Origin: Bedellia somnulentella
Taxonomy: Eukaryota > Arthropoda > Insecta > Lepidoptera > Bedelliidae
Direction: 5' to 3'
DNA length: 64,000 bases
Assembly: GCA_963576735.1 (NCBI GenBank)
Contig: OY755171.1
Span: 6,200,001 to 6,264,000, forward strand
Part shown: piece after piece, positions 25,201-40,200 of the stretch
How positions within the stretch are numbered: position 1 is the first letter of the stretch
Layout of the letters: each line of letters opens with the position of its first letter
The notes under the pieces: model-generated
The model's database searches: none
Told to the model about the DNA's origin: nothing
What the model saw: only the letters and a program-made list of their open reading frames with translations
Position numbers and translations under genes: made by a program

Positions 25201-28200
25201 GGAACTATTGAGTATTTCATAATGATATTTAATTAATTACAGTAGCCATTATCCAGTTGAAATAATAAAAGGTCGTAACTGTGTGTATCTCATTTGAATT
25301 AGTGTTTATTTAGATACAGTTACAGGGTTAGGCAAAGATTATGGATCGCTACCTTGTACGATCCTAGCAGAGCTGCATAATGCATCAATATATTTATAAA
25401 GCCCTTTTGTTTTTAACACTTCGGAATTTTGCATATAACATAACATAACATAAATCCGGCTATTAAAAGTGTGTTCATGTGCTCTCATGTGACTGACATA
25501 GCCAATCTTTCCGACAAATGTTCTATGACGTATGTTGAAAAATCAGGAACCCTCCAATATATAGGTAGTTATTATTGATGGCCGCAGGTGGTCGGGCCTT
25601 GAGCTCATCACTCTTTGCTTCGAGCTCATCACGTCTTTTCCTTCCGAAAAGAAATATTAACCGGTGGACAGGAAGGGGGTGAAATTTAAATTACTAAATT
25701 TCACTCAAGAAAGAATAAAACAAACGGAGTAAGCTAAATAAAACCGCGCAAAAAAGGTACTTTACTATTATTAGGATTTACGGTTGTTGGTTGTACTATG
25801 ATAATACATTGAATTAAATCGATTTATCAGTGGCATAATATGCACTGTAATAGCTGTGTATTGTCGGCTTAGAATAGCACTACCCCATTTCTTCCGGTGG
25901 ATGTGCGTAAGAGGCGACTAACGGTATTGGGGGTTTTTAAGGGATTTTTGGGCGATGCGGTTGGAGACCCATCACCAACAACCTTTATTTTACCATCTTT
26001 TCCCCACTCAATTTTCCAAAAGTGGCTGAGGAATTTCTAATTCCTTAGCTCTGGCTACCCCTTCTAGGGATTTATAGTCGTGAGTATATGTATGTATAAT
26101 ATGCAAATATAACTAAATTAAGGTTAGTCACTAAGGTCACTACATCATTTGAGTGTTTAAAAAAGTAGAACTTAAAAGATGTCTTATGTTTCTGGTGTTT
26201 AATACATACATACATACATATTCTCACGCCGTTAGTTCCCATTGGGGTAGGCAGAGACTATCGATCGCCACTTTGTACTTTACACTTTTTCTATCGCCAA
26301 TGTGGAAGGTAATGTTAGTAGAGGACGACCTCGGAGGACACATTTGGATCAAATAGAAAACGTGCTCAAAAAGGCAGGTGTCCGCAGTAAGAAGAATAAA
26401 AGAGCATGTATGAAAAGATTGATGGATGTAAACGAAGCCAGAGAGGTTTGGTGTTTAATGTAGACCAAAATTCAGTTTTTTATTATAAACGTTCACGAAA
26501 ACTGGTTGTGAAGAGACGTGCATTTGAAGAATGGCTAAGAATTTCAAAATTCTGCTCACCAAATTGGATTTATTAATAGACAGACTATTTACATAATATA
26601 TTAATATTAATAAGCCTAATGTAAGAAACTAAGTAAAGATAATATTTAAAAGCATTTTAGTTATTTTCATAGTCGGCGAATTCACTTGACATTGGCAGCT
26701 TGTATTAATTTCGTCTTGCTTGTTTCCTGTAGCTTCTATTACTTTAACCGACTTTAAAATAAGGGGTTAAAGGGGCTAAAAAAATGCAAATTTTATTTTT
26801 GCTTTATTTTATTTTGGTTCTTTATTTTATTTTTGCACAACGCCATCTATCGGACTTTGGATTCCAACTATCAACATTAGTTCTATATTTGGACTTAAGA
26901 TGTCGTTGCAAGTACTATACTGAATTGCGTAACGTAATATTTTTCTTCTTGAACTCACCAAATAAATCATATCTTTTGATAGAGTGAACCGATTTCGATG
27001 AAACAAAAACTAAGTTATACCTCAAGTTACGTATAATTTTTGTATATAAACATTTTTAGCATTGAATTCGTAGATTTTACGTGATAGAAAGACAAACAGA
27101 CAAAAATTTAAAAAATGATGGAAATGGGTTCTGTTACTTATCTGTTCACACGCTGGCTATTTTTTTTTTCAATTTCTTCAATGTACAAAAATAACTTTTC
27201 TACAGATTTATTATATGTATAGATTAATTTTTATAGTTCATTAGTTTTACCCACTTTATCTACGAGGGGCATGCCAAAAGAAGTTAGATACTCTTTTCTC
27301 ATTTAATTGACACTGGCAAGCTATACACCATCTTAAAGGCTGGTTAGAACACACTTCTTTTATTTATTTATTTGAATGAGCATCATTTTTCCGAGAATCT
27401 GGCGGAATCTCAGTCGACGGGATTTTCGCGCTATGATTTATTATGACTTTAAAAAAGGTTTAAAGCCTCAAGAATGTTTTGAAGTTTTGGCTTCTACTTT
27501 TGGTGAGTCTGCTTGTTCCCGAGCAACAGTATTCAATTGGTTTGCTGAATTTAAAACAGGACGGGGATGTCTCGAAGATGAAGCGAAGACAGGACGGCCG
27601 CCAGCCGCGGTCACGCAAGAAAACGTTCGTATAGTCGAAAAACTTATTCACGAAAACCGACGAATTACATATGTAGAGCTAGAACGAGAACTAGGAATTG
27701 GATCAGCAGCAATGCAAACCATAATTCACGACCACTTTTCTCTCCGTAAACGTTGTTCAAGATGGGTGCCGCACAAACTTACCGATGAGCAGAAAGACCG
27801 TCGGGTGGAGTGGTGGAAAAAAAATATATGATATACTGACTGGTGACGAAACATGGCTATATAATCAAAGCGACAGTCGACTGTATGGACTTTTTAAAAC
27901 TAGACTTTTTCAACTCGAAAAATGTGTCAATTCTCCCTCACCCGCCGTATTCCCCTGACCTAGCGCTTTGTGATTTTTACTTGTTTCTAAAAATCAAAGA
28001 AAAACTAAAGGGGAAGAGCTTTGAAAGCAAAGAAGATGCGCTGGTTGCCTATAATTTCGAGATTTCTGAGGTATCTAAAGCAGAGTGGTCACAGGTAATT
28101 TCCAATTGGTTCAGACGTATGGAAAAGTGTATACGTGCTCAGGGTGAATACTTTGAAAAGATCGATACTTGTGATTTTCTTTTGGCATGCCCATCGTACA

Positions 28201-31200
28201 CTTAAGACTAAAAACCCAGTAGCCAGAGCTTCAGAATTAGAAATTCCTCAGTTCCTTTTTAAGTGAATTGGGGAAAGGTGGGTAAAATAAAGGATGCTTG
28301 GTGTTGTGTTTCTAACCACGTCACCCGAAAATTATTTAAAAAGCCTCAAAACCTAAGTTGCTTCTAATGACAACCACGGAAAAAAGTGCTATTCTAAGTC
28401 CACACTACACAAACAATAGTTATTGTGCAATATTATGATTCAACAATATCTGGGCGCACGGCAGTGCCCCCGCCAAGTCGAGCGCGAAGCAAGCACTGCC
28501 GTATCATCCTTTTCTGGAACCGTTCCGCCGCATTTTCAGGGCCCCATTCGAGAACCTCAGGATAGGATTAAAATGCTGAAATTCTCGTCACCTGGGAAAT
28601 CGTAATCACACACTTGAAATCCAAAATTTCAAGTCGGTAGATCAATTAATTCCGAAGTTGATCTGACTCACTGATCATCAAAATAGAACTAGTACTTCCC
28701 ATAGACCTAGAAAGCTGAAATTTGGTACAGAGGTAAATTTTAATGCCCACATAAATAAAAAACTATCAAAACATAGAAGATCTGGACTACCTGGTGACGC
28801 TGAAGAGAAAACATAATAAGAGTACTGCCAAACTATATTTACATACATACATATACTCACAGCTATGAATTCCTAGAAGGGGTAGCCAGAGCTGAGAAAT
28901 TAGAAATTCCTCAGCCACTTTTGGAAAGTTGAGTGGGGAAAAGATGGTAAAATAAAGGTTGTTGGTGATAGGTCTCCAACCGCATCGCCCAATATTCCCT
29001 TAAAAGCCCCAATACCGTTGGTCGCCTCTTACGTACTCCCACCGGAAGAAATGGGGTAATGCTATTCTAAACCGGAACTACACAGCATATAATATAATAA
29101 TATAACTATTATAAACGTATTTACGAGAAATAGTAGTCGATTGACTGTATTCTACTCAATAAATAAAAATATTCAGTCCAATAGCAATTATTATTTATGT
29201 ACTAGCACTCAGCCGCGACTTCGCTCAGGTTATTTAGCATTAGTACAGGTTACTCATCACTCTTACGACACCCGACACTCTTACATAGTACTCGTCACTA
29301 TCATTAGATGGCGCTGGCTGTATTTTAAATCCCGGTAGCGTATTTATTTATACATTTAAAAGTTTTTTTCGTGTAATTTAAAGATTTGAAAAGTCGTGGA
29401 GCTTATTTTTATTTGATTTCACAAGAAAATATAATAATTAAACTTGTACATACTAAACGTGTCTAGAATGTTCAACGGCCAAGTCACGTAAAATTAACTA
29501 TAATCTATACTTATAATAAATCTGTAGAAAGGTCAATTCTGTAAATTAAATATATTTTCAAAATAACTATCAGGGGGTGATTAGGGATCGATACTGATGT
29601 CAAAAATGCAATCAGTAAAATTTTTGTCTGTCTGTCTGTCGGTTTGTATGTTCCTTATGGAAAAAAAACTACTAGACGGATTTTAACGAAACTTGGTACA
29701 ATTATTCTTCATAGTCCTGGGCAGGTTAAAGTATATAATGAAGGGGAATTTCGGGAAATTTTGGGAAAACGGGAGAAGAAACTATTTTTTATGCTTCTGT
29801 CGCGTGTGCATGGTTAAACTTACATAGAAATCACGTATGACGGAAATATCATACATAAAATTGTCTAAAAAACATTCCGCAACAGCATATGTCTATATTT
29901 TATGGTTTACTCACAATAACACGTGTAACTCCTGATAGCTTAGCAGTTCGGAGCATTTTGCTTATATTAATTTACTTACGTTTATAGTACTCTCAAACGT
30001 CCCTTATTTAAAAAAAATACATTATTACCAATTCAATTAAAAAAGAATTATAGAAATCGTTATAGAAACACCAAAATTATACATGAAAAATAATAGTCGC
30101 ATGCAACCTAAACCAAATCTTTACTAATTTACGAGTACATATTACATACTAGATGGCGCCAGTAGCACGCATCCTACATCGCGGTAGGTTTTTGGATTGT
30201 TGTAAATACTTCATAGCGTTTTACTAAACTTTAACTCTCCCAACTCAACTTGAAAATCACCTTATTTTAGAGATTTCTGTTGTGATAAAAGAAAGGTTTT
30301 ATTTCCCTTCCTTGTCCTGTGTTGTAAAAAGCAAAAATACGTTTATTATTTTTAGTATTATTATATTTCTTTATTCCTAATCAACATGAGGTTTTCATGC
30401 AAAACATTCTTTATTCCTTAAAATAGTCCCTCATGAGAGCTTATTATAATAGTCTCTTAAATATAAATTGTTGTTCAATGTTTTGTGACTAGTATGAAGG
30501 GCAGACCACTAATGACCGAGCAAGCTACCAAAATAAACACTGTTATGTTTGCTATTTTATTTTAAAACATTGTTATTTGCTGAAATCACAAACCTTCGGA
30601 ATTAAAAAGTTTGACAAACAGGTTAGTGATACCACATATTTTTTTTTCACAAATGAAAATATGCGTGGCGCTGGGTAATGTTTATGTAATTGTTCATTGA
30701 ATTTAAGAGAGTACCACGAGACTTTATTTTGAATTTATAATATATATAATAAAATAATATTTAAAAGGCTTTCCTTAATAATTAAGATTTATTTTTAATT
30801 TAATATCATATTTTTGTACATACATATAGTATGTTGACGACTTAAATTCGGAAAAGGACACAAATTTCTATTTTTACCATCGATAGAGCAATATATTGTC
30901 AAATGTTTACTGACTACCATTCACCTATGACACTAAAGCTTCAGTACTAGATAACCCGGCAAAGAAAGGAAAAGAGATGGAATGGGCCTATACTCAACCG
31001 ACATCACGTAGCGTATGGCAAACGAAAAATATCATTGTCGCCGGCTTGTATCTTCGGCCATATTGGAGTTACCATGAAGTATTTTAGCCTTTGCATTGTC
31101 ACCTACTTGCACTAATCATATCGCTGTTTCTATAGTATGACGTAAGGAAATTTTAAAATCTCTGATTTTTTATGTTAGGTGTATTTTGCCATGCTCTTAA

Positions 31201-34200
31201 TTAAAATCACAAGGTGAGTATGGCAATAAAATTCTAGCGGCATTGTAGTTAATATATTCTTCCTTATATAAGGAAAATTTTGAAAAACACTAACAAAAAA
31301 TGGCAACATAATTTTATGCTGATACATAAAATAATAAACATACATACATACATACATATTCTCACGCCGTTAGTTCCCATTGGGGTAGGCAGAGACTATC
31401 GATCGCCACTTTGTACGATCCTGGCAAACCTCTCTGGCTTCGTTTACATCCATCAATCTTTTCATACATGCTCTTTTATTCTTCATACTGCGGACACCTG
31501 CCTTTTTGAGCACATTTTCTATTTGATCCAAATGTGTCCTCCGAGGTCGTCCTCTACTAACATTACCTTCCACATGGCTCTATATATCTCTTTCACCAAT
31601 TTACTGTCATCCATCCTCTCTATGTGCCCAAACCATCTCAACATTCCTTTTTCTATCTTTCTTACAATATCATCTTTTACACCACACCTTTCACGAATCA
31701 CATCATTCCTCACACGATCACATAACCTTACATTACACACTTTTCTGAGGGATCTCATTTCTACTGCATTCACTCTACTTTCATGCTTCTTCTGCCACAC
31801 CCAACATTCACTGCCATACATAAGCGTAGGAACGAGGACAGCATCATGCACAGCCATTCGGGCCTATTCAGACACCGACTGATTAGACATTAGACTATCC
31901 AGTGCTCCATTTACCGCATTACCCTTTTTCACTCTTCTCTCGATATCTTCATCACACTTTCCATCCTTAGTAAACAAACTTCTCAAATATACAAACTCTT
32001 TCACTTGTTCCACTTTCTTACCATTAATCTCAATCACGCATTCGGTCATATTCACCTCTCTCTCAAAAACCATAGTTTTTGTTTTATCCACATTCACCCT
32101 CATTCCCTTTTTTTCTAAAGACGCACATGCAATATTCATCATCTCTTGCAGCTCTTCCACCGATGATGCAAGTAGCACTTGATCGTCGGCATATAAGAGG
32201 CATTTAATGATGAATCCACCCATTCTCAATCCAAAATCACTTTCACGCAACTCTGTTAAACAGTCATCCATGAACAAATTGAAGAGCCACGGGAAGCTAC
32301 ACAACCCTGTCGGACACCCCGAGAGATCCCGAACCAGTCAGTATTTTCCCCGTTTACTCTCACACATGCACTGGAATCCTCATAGAGTGATACCAGTGCA
32401 CGTATAAGTCGACTCCCCAAACCGAACTTGGATAACACCTCCCATAAACACTTTCTTACCACCCTATCATACGCCTTCTCTAAATCAATGAAGGAGCAAT
32501 ACACCTTTCGGTTCTTAGCTAAGAACTTTTCGGTGATGCTCCTTAAAGAGAAGATTTGGTCCATACATCCCATTCCCTTTCTAAATCCTGCTTGCACATC
32601 CCAAATTTTATCATCCGTTTCATTCATCACTCTTTCAATCAAAACCTTTGCATACAATTTACCGACAATGCTGAGTAGGCTAATTCCACGGTAGTTTCTA
32701 GCCTCCTGGTGTGACCCCTTTCCTTTATATAAAGGCACAATTACCGCTTTGCACCAGTCTTGTGGCACTTTGCCACTCGACCAGCATTTTTGGAAAAGGA
32801 AGTACAACCAGGAAGCCACCACCCCTTTACCAGCCCTCAGCATTTCAGTGTTTATCCTATCATACCCTGCCGCTTTTCAAAATAATAAATAATAACGTAA
32901 ATTAATATTAAGTTAATAAATGGGAAATTTGCCATAACTTATTATGGTTCTCCCTGGATTGCAGTATTACCTACCTTCTGGACAATTTTCGACGACTTAA
33001 ATCTAAAAATGGGATGCTTAAGGTTAATAGTAAATATGTTTTTCTATTTATAATAAGCGACATAATAGTCCAGTGGGTAGAACACCCGCCCGAAAAACAG
33101 AAGGGCGTGAGTTCCAATCCTGGGACGGGCCTACACCAATTTGTCTTTTCTAAAGTCATATGTGTGGTTAATTTATCATGGTTGCTAACGGTGAGGGAAA
33201 ACATCGTGAGGAAACCCACATGGCTGAGTTGCACTTAGTCATGTGACAGTGTATTCGTACAAAACGGCGATAGGCCTGCCCCCTATCACGTGAGTACACT
33301 GTCTAAGCACAACGTGGGTACCTTCTCTGGAAACTAGATGGCGCTTGCCATGTGAGTTCAGGAGTGTTGGTACCTCTGCCAACCCCTTCGGGGATAAACG
33401 GCGTGAACGTTTATGTTATGTTTATGTTATGTTTTTCTATTTCTGGAAGCTGAGATGGTGTAAGTGACAAAGTGATAAGGCCATTTTCTAGTGATGTATT
33501 GTTGTTACATGTCGTTTAGATAGTAAACCAAACTATAAAATATATTTATTTAATTAAACTTCTTATTTTGATTGTTGTTGTGTAGAGTAATGGAAATATT
33601 TCCTTAAATTTGTATGCTTATCTTTTTATGAAATTATTTCGTGCATAACCAGTTATTTAAATAAATGAATTATTTGATTTAAAAAAAATATAGATATTTC
33701 CCTAAACAAAATCACTGATTGCCAACACAACAAAATTGTAAGTATTTATGCATATAGCCATGCCATTATTTTCCATTAGGGTAGGCAGAGACTATCGGTC
33801 ACCACTTTTTAAGATCCTTGTAAACCTCTCTAGCTTCGTTTACATCCATTGATCTTTTCATACATGCTCTTTTATACTCCATATTTCGTATTTATATATG
33901 TTTATATTTCAACGCTGTTAACAGTATTCAATAAAAAATTAATGTGTTAAAATCAAAAAGAAAGGAGAACCTAATACAATTTGCACATAGTAAAGCTAAG
34001 ATAATTGGAATATAAATTGTTTTCTTGATATTAATATAATAATATTATATTTTGCTGGCCACTTTCATTCGCGCTTGGCGTGATTTGGCATAATCTTAGT
34101 TTATATTTAGACGAAGTTTGTATAACATGTGTAGATATATATAAATCTTTAGCACTAGACAACCATTTATAATTATGATACAAAGTTACTTTTATAAATA

Positions 34201-37200
34201 GATACAGTTTATTAGCACGAGTGCTGCACATGGTTTGACGGAAATTGACTAAATCTGGCTGTTTTCTTGGCATCGAACTCATTACAGCATGTCTAAAATG
34301 TACCCACGTAAAATTATATTATCATGATGTTAAACAACTATCTCAGGCGCCTGATATTTATCACCGAGCGTCACTAAATTTCATCAGTCATGAATCATGA
34401 ATCAAGTTTAAATGAGACACTCCTAATCGGAGTGATCAGAGACTGTAATCTCCAACTCAAACGTTCACGCCGTATATCCCCGAAGGGGTAGGCACTAATC
34501 AGAAGTATATCAACACGTGAAAATGTCACCTGATATTCAGAGTACCCACGTTTTGCTTGGACAGTGTACCAATGTGATAGGGGGTGAGCCATTGATGTAC
34601 TAATAAAAAACCGTAGATAAGTTATGCGCGCTGAAAAGTGGCACTTAAAAAAAGGCTAAATGGCTCATCTGACTTTAGTCGCGCACTAGCGTCTATGGGG
34701 TGAGCCTATCGCCGCCGTTTTGAAACGTTTTGTAACCGTAACGTGTCTCTATATATATTTATATATGTAGTTGAATGTATATTATATTAATGTGTGCATA
34801 GATGTATATATGTAGTATCTATATTCTATATTTATTTAAAAATTATTAAAGCTATTTTTTTGTTTTTATTATATTGCTGAGCTAGTACTATTTTTAGCCT
34901 CTTATTCGCCTTGCCATAGTTTATACTAATGTCTCTATAGTGTTATTGATATTTGTAAGTTAGAATATGTTGTTTCATTTCTTTGTCTTTTTAATTTTTG
35001 TTTGACTTTCTAATTTGTTTGTTTTAATTTTATACATGTTATGTATTTTTTGTTTTTTCTTTGAGAATTTTAATAAATAATTTCATTATTATTTTGTACG
35101 AATACACTATCACATGCTTAAGTACAACGTGCCCCCAGGCTGTTATCCATCACAGTTAACAACCATGATATATAAGCCACAAAAATAACGTTAGAAAAGG
35201 TAGATGGACGTAGGCCCGGCCCGGGATTTGAACCTACGCCTGTCGGCATGACATGTCACCTCTAACAGTTTAAACTAAGGATTGAATATAAGCATGTTGT
35301 TAGGCCTCTTTTCCATTACACGGTTGTTCAAACGTACGGTGTGTAAGCCGTATGGTTGAAAAAACGTGCTAGCTTGTACATGATACGGCAAAATCACCGC
35401 GCGAGACATTGGTAAGTACTGGCTAGTAGCGCTTCTTACTCGGGCTGTGTAAAAATTGTAAAATATTTCGTAAAATTTTAGGTTTATATACTCTAATAAA
35501 GAAGAAATCATACCGCGATGTAGGAATTACCAACAGTGCCATCTCTTGATGAATATGCAAATTACGGCGCGCTTTTTTAATAAGTTCAGGTGGAACTGCA
35601 ATAGAGGCGCTGTTAAAAATCACAAAGTGAGGATGTAAGGAAGTTTCCAGCCCCTGATGAAACTCTATGAAAGTAACCACAAGAAGCCGCGCCGCGCCGG
35701 CTCTAGAGCCACAGTGCTCACTGCAAAAACTCTGAGTCAGAAAATTAGAAGTAAAAAGGCCGCAGATACCGAATTACGGCTACACGCCATGCACTTTTTA
35801 CAGAAAAGTCACTTTAATGGTTGAATTATAATTATTAAGATATTAGACATCATTCTTTATCAGCTTATCAATATACTAAACCCGTGCGTGCATTAACTGA
35901 CGAATGTCAAGAACTGGCCATGAATTATTAATCGAAGGATGTTATAAATTTCGTCACAGAAATAGTAGATAATTATATTGTTTTAGGATTGCCATAAAAT
36001 TTGTAACTTCAAAAACAAATTCTTGGTTGGCATGTGAGTTGTATGAAAATCTACTCTTCAAGGATATCATGTAAAAGCATTTTAATTTTCAATATATATT
36101 AGAAACAGATAAAATAAGTAGCTAAAAGTTATCGTTCAAAATATTTCTATGTCTGTTTATTTGTGCAGTAAACATGTTATTTCAATGAAATCATAAAAGG
36201 CTGCTCTAAAAAGACTTTAAGCCAGACTACCTGAAAACAAGTTTTACTGGACATCAACTCCATCTTACCAAATATACGCTGCATAATTGGTTGTAAATGT
36301 TACAAAAGAGTTCATTCACTGTGTGATGCAATGTTCTTCAATATATCAAAATTAAAGATTCAACTAAACCAAGCGTTCGCGCCGTATATCCCGAAGGGTT
36401 TGGCAGAGGTACTAATACTTCTGAACATCTCGTTACATTGTCACCTGGTGAACAGAGTACACACGGTTGCTTGAAAAGTGTGCTCAAGTGATAGGGGGCT
36501 GGACAATCGCCGTTTTGTACAAATACACTGTCACATGACTAAGTACACATGCGCTCACTGCCATCAATAGGGTCATTCAAACACCGGTTTAAAAATACCC
36601 CCCAACTTTTTAACCTTTATTAATTTACCCCCTTTAATTACCCCCCCTTTAACAACAATAATAATCCCAATAAATTTTCCACAAAAAAAAATGCATCTCT
36701 CTTATCAAAATCATCTTGCTCATTTGTGTATGAATAATCACTTTTCTAATTAAATCTACTAAGTAAATATATGTACCCTTAAGCACATACACAGTTTAAA
36801 TCACTGGTCCCTATATTTATTTTCTTTTATTTTCCTATATTATCAAAATTAGCACGATTTGTTTATTAAATTATAATTGATTTTAGGCTGGTTGCTCATT
36901 AATAATTGCTCACTGAAATGTTTTTTTAATAAGTAGTGAAAAAATAAACAATTCATAAGTAAAATTCATGTAACTATTGGATATTCGTAAATTTTTGTCT
37001 AACTAGAATAGTATCTGGTCAGGATTAGGATATATACTTAGCTCAAGATATTAAAACACATGAATAGTTATATTATAATGGGAATAAAGACGCTGATTTT
37101 CTTAGAGACACGGTATAATGCATTGCATGCATTTGGAGGATTGCCATGGTTCTCTGTTCAAATGAATTGAATAATTTATTTTTAGCACTTGCATATCAAT

Positions 37201-40200
37201 ATGTTGCTAGAATTGCTAGGGAATTATTATTGTGAATTTAATAACTGCTTATGATTTTCACAATTTTGCCCTGAAGGTTATATTTGATGTTTCCTATAAA
37301 ATATTGTTTATTTAAACATGCTGCTTTATAGCTTTGGCTGAAAATACACATAAAGTTGGCAGATGAAGGAATAAGCCGGTTTGATAAGTAATGTAAGTAA
37401 TAGCTGTGCTTAGAATAGCACTACCCCATTTCTTCCGGTGGGTGTGCGTAAGAGGCGACTAACGGTATTGGGGCTTTAAATGGATTATTGGGCGATGCGG
37501 TTGGAGACCCATCACCAACAACATTTATTTTACCATCTTTTCCCCACTCAACTTTCCAAATGTGGCCGAGGAATTTCTCATTCCTTAGCTCTGGCTACCC
37601 CATCTAGGGATTTATAGCCGTGAGTATATGTATGTATGTATGTAAGTAATAATTATTTAAAAAATAACTTTTAACAAAAAGAAAACCGACTTCATAGCGG
37701 GAAAAACAAACGAAAATAAACAATCTAGTACTAAAAAGTACGAAATAAGGTTTTTAATTGAATATGAGTACTGTGATTAATACCTTAGCAATTTCTTTAT
37801 TCCACACGCGTCAGTTCAACCTACCTAAATATTAAAATTCTCTTAAATTAATTTGTGAGCCGGTGCCAGCCTGCGGGATGATTAACAATAATAGGTGTGT
37901 ATTTCGCACTTCATACACATGTACAATATAGGATATCTTGTAGTTGTAGGGTAAATTTATTTTTGTACGTATTACCATTTAGAACGTTAGGCAATAGATA
38001 TATATTGTTTAGATTGTAATAATCAGAGATAGATAGTAGGGTGAATTCACTTTTGTTTGACTGGCACCGACTCAAAAATTAATTTAAGAGAATTTTAATA
38101 TTTAGGTAGGTTGAACTGACGCGTGTGGAATAAAGAAATTGCTAAGGTATTAATCACAGTACTCATACTCGTATTCAATTAAAAACCTTATTTCGTACTT
38201 TTTAGTACTAGATTGTTTATTTTCGTTTGTTTTTCCCGCTATGAAGTCGGTTTTCTTTTTGTTAAAAGTTATTTTATTTTACGAGTTTTAGAGATGGGTA
38301 GACCTGGCAAAGATGCCTCTCGTATTAGGCAGTGCGACAGTTACTGTACCTATTATTCTTCGTATTTCCGGTATTTCTATTATTATACGATATTAAATAG
38401 GCTCAACTATATGTAAATTTACATTGTTCTTGAAATCCCTCGAAAGGCGATGGTCTACAATTCTACATCTCAAGAAAGACTCAAACGTTCAAGCCGAATA
38501 TTCCCGAAGGGGTTAGCAGAGGTAGTAATACTTCTGAATATCACGTGACATTTTCACCTGTTGTTCAGAGTACCCACGCTTTGCTTGGACCCACGTTCTC
38601 ACGTTATACAGAGCAGGCCTATCGGCGTTTTGAACAAATACACTGTGACATGATTGTGAGTTTCGACAGTCCCCTCGATTTCCTGGGATGCCATCATCAG
38701 ATCCTGGTCTCATGGTACTTTCTCGGTAATAATAACATAATAAAAGAAACGTTGCGTGAACCTGTACTTCTCTTCATAAAAGCTACGAAGAGGAGCATAA
38801 ATCTTTATCGAATGGTGAAAGAACTGTTTCTCAACTCCTAGTGATTAAGGACCCACACCTTCCATCATCAGCTTAGCAGCATAACAATATGATTTTAAGA
38901 AGCAAATGCCAATATAAGTTCAGAAAATATGTAAAACGCGGTACATTTGCCTATAATATTTCAGGGTTTCCCTCGATTTCTCCAGGATCCCATCATCAGA
39001 CCCTGACATCCTCATCATGGTACCAATCCGGGAGTATCTTCTTTCGAACAAAAAAATAATAATCAAAATCGGTTCACAAATGGCAAAGTAATCGGCGAAC
39101 ATACATAAAAAAAAAAAAAAAAAAATATACGGTCGAATTGAGAACACTCCTTTTTTTGAAGTCGGTTAAAAATGAAATTTAATTTTAGCGTTATTTTGTC
39201 TTTTTATGTGATCGATATTTTTCTTGAGCAGAAGAAGAGGGAAAAAACATAGTTTAAAAAACTCTAAAAAAACTTGGTCAATTGTAAGACCTTTCTTGCA
39301 AGTCTAAACATGGCTATGATACGATAATCTATCATGAAGTTCCAGTTCATATCTTCCGGCTCCATCTTCAGCTCAGCGCGATAGTAAAGCATACGTATGT
39401 GATAAAGTTCTATATATACATCTCTATACTCTTTCCAAATAATTTTCAATTATCATGGTTGTATATACATGAGATAAAAACTATCTATCGGTCATGAAAA
39501 TATGCAACAATATTGGTCCTTAGGTATAGGTTCAAACAAATAGAATAAGAAGTTATTTATTTATGAGGAACTGCTATTTTCACAGCAAAAAAATTTGTAT
39601 AAAAACACAAATCTGTCAAAAATCAGAAATACAAAAATAACAAGTATTTTTATTTGGATTCTGGTGGTTTATATTTTAAAAAGAAAAACTTGGTTGCAGA
39701 GTATTTTACTTTTTTACTGTCATTTACCGATACCAGATCATTGCAACACAAACTATCAGCATTAACATATCTGAGGAAATAAGTACGAAACACTCAGTAA
39801 TCCCTTGTTTTGAAAAGGAGTTAATAATTGGTTCAACAAGTATACAGTAAAATATATTATCAATTGTTTTCTTTCCAAAAACTTATTAGTTTATTCGCAC
39901 ACTTTGCTATTCGAAGACTGTATTGACGCAAGATTTTATATCAGTTGCAACACTGTGTACTTATGTTGGACACGCTTATATCTATTTCAGAACCACGTGG
40001 GCGAACAATACTGTAGCGTCTACGTAGCGCTAGCCATGGGATAGGAATGTTGACAAATTTAATGGAAAATGTACAAAATCTGTTACTAGCTAGACTAAGA
40101 AAATATTCGTATATTTTCTGAGTTTATCTAGTTACAGATTATACTCGTGTATTACTTTCAAAATAACTCAAATGACTGAGTTGTTTATCGAAGCATTAAA

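Noticed and set aside
31280..32905. Plus-strand open frames across the LINE-R copy
   Set aside because: They are antisense to a clear reverse transcriptase on the minus strand.
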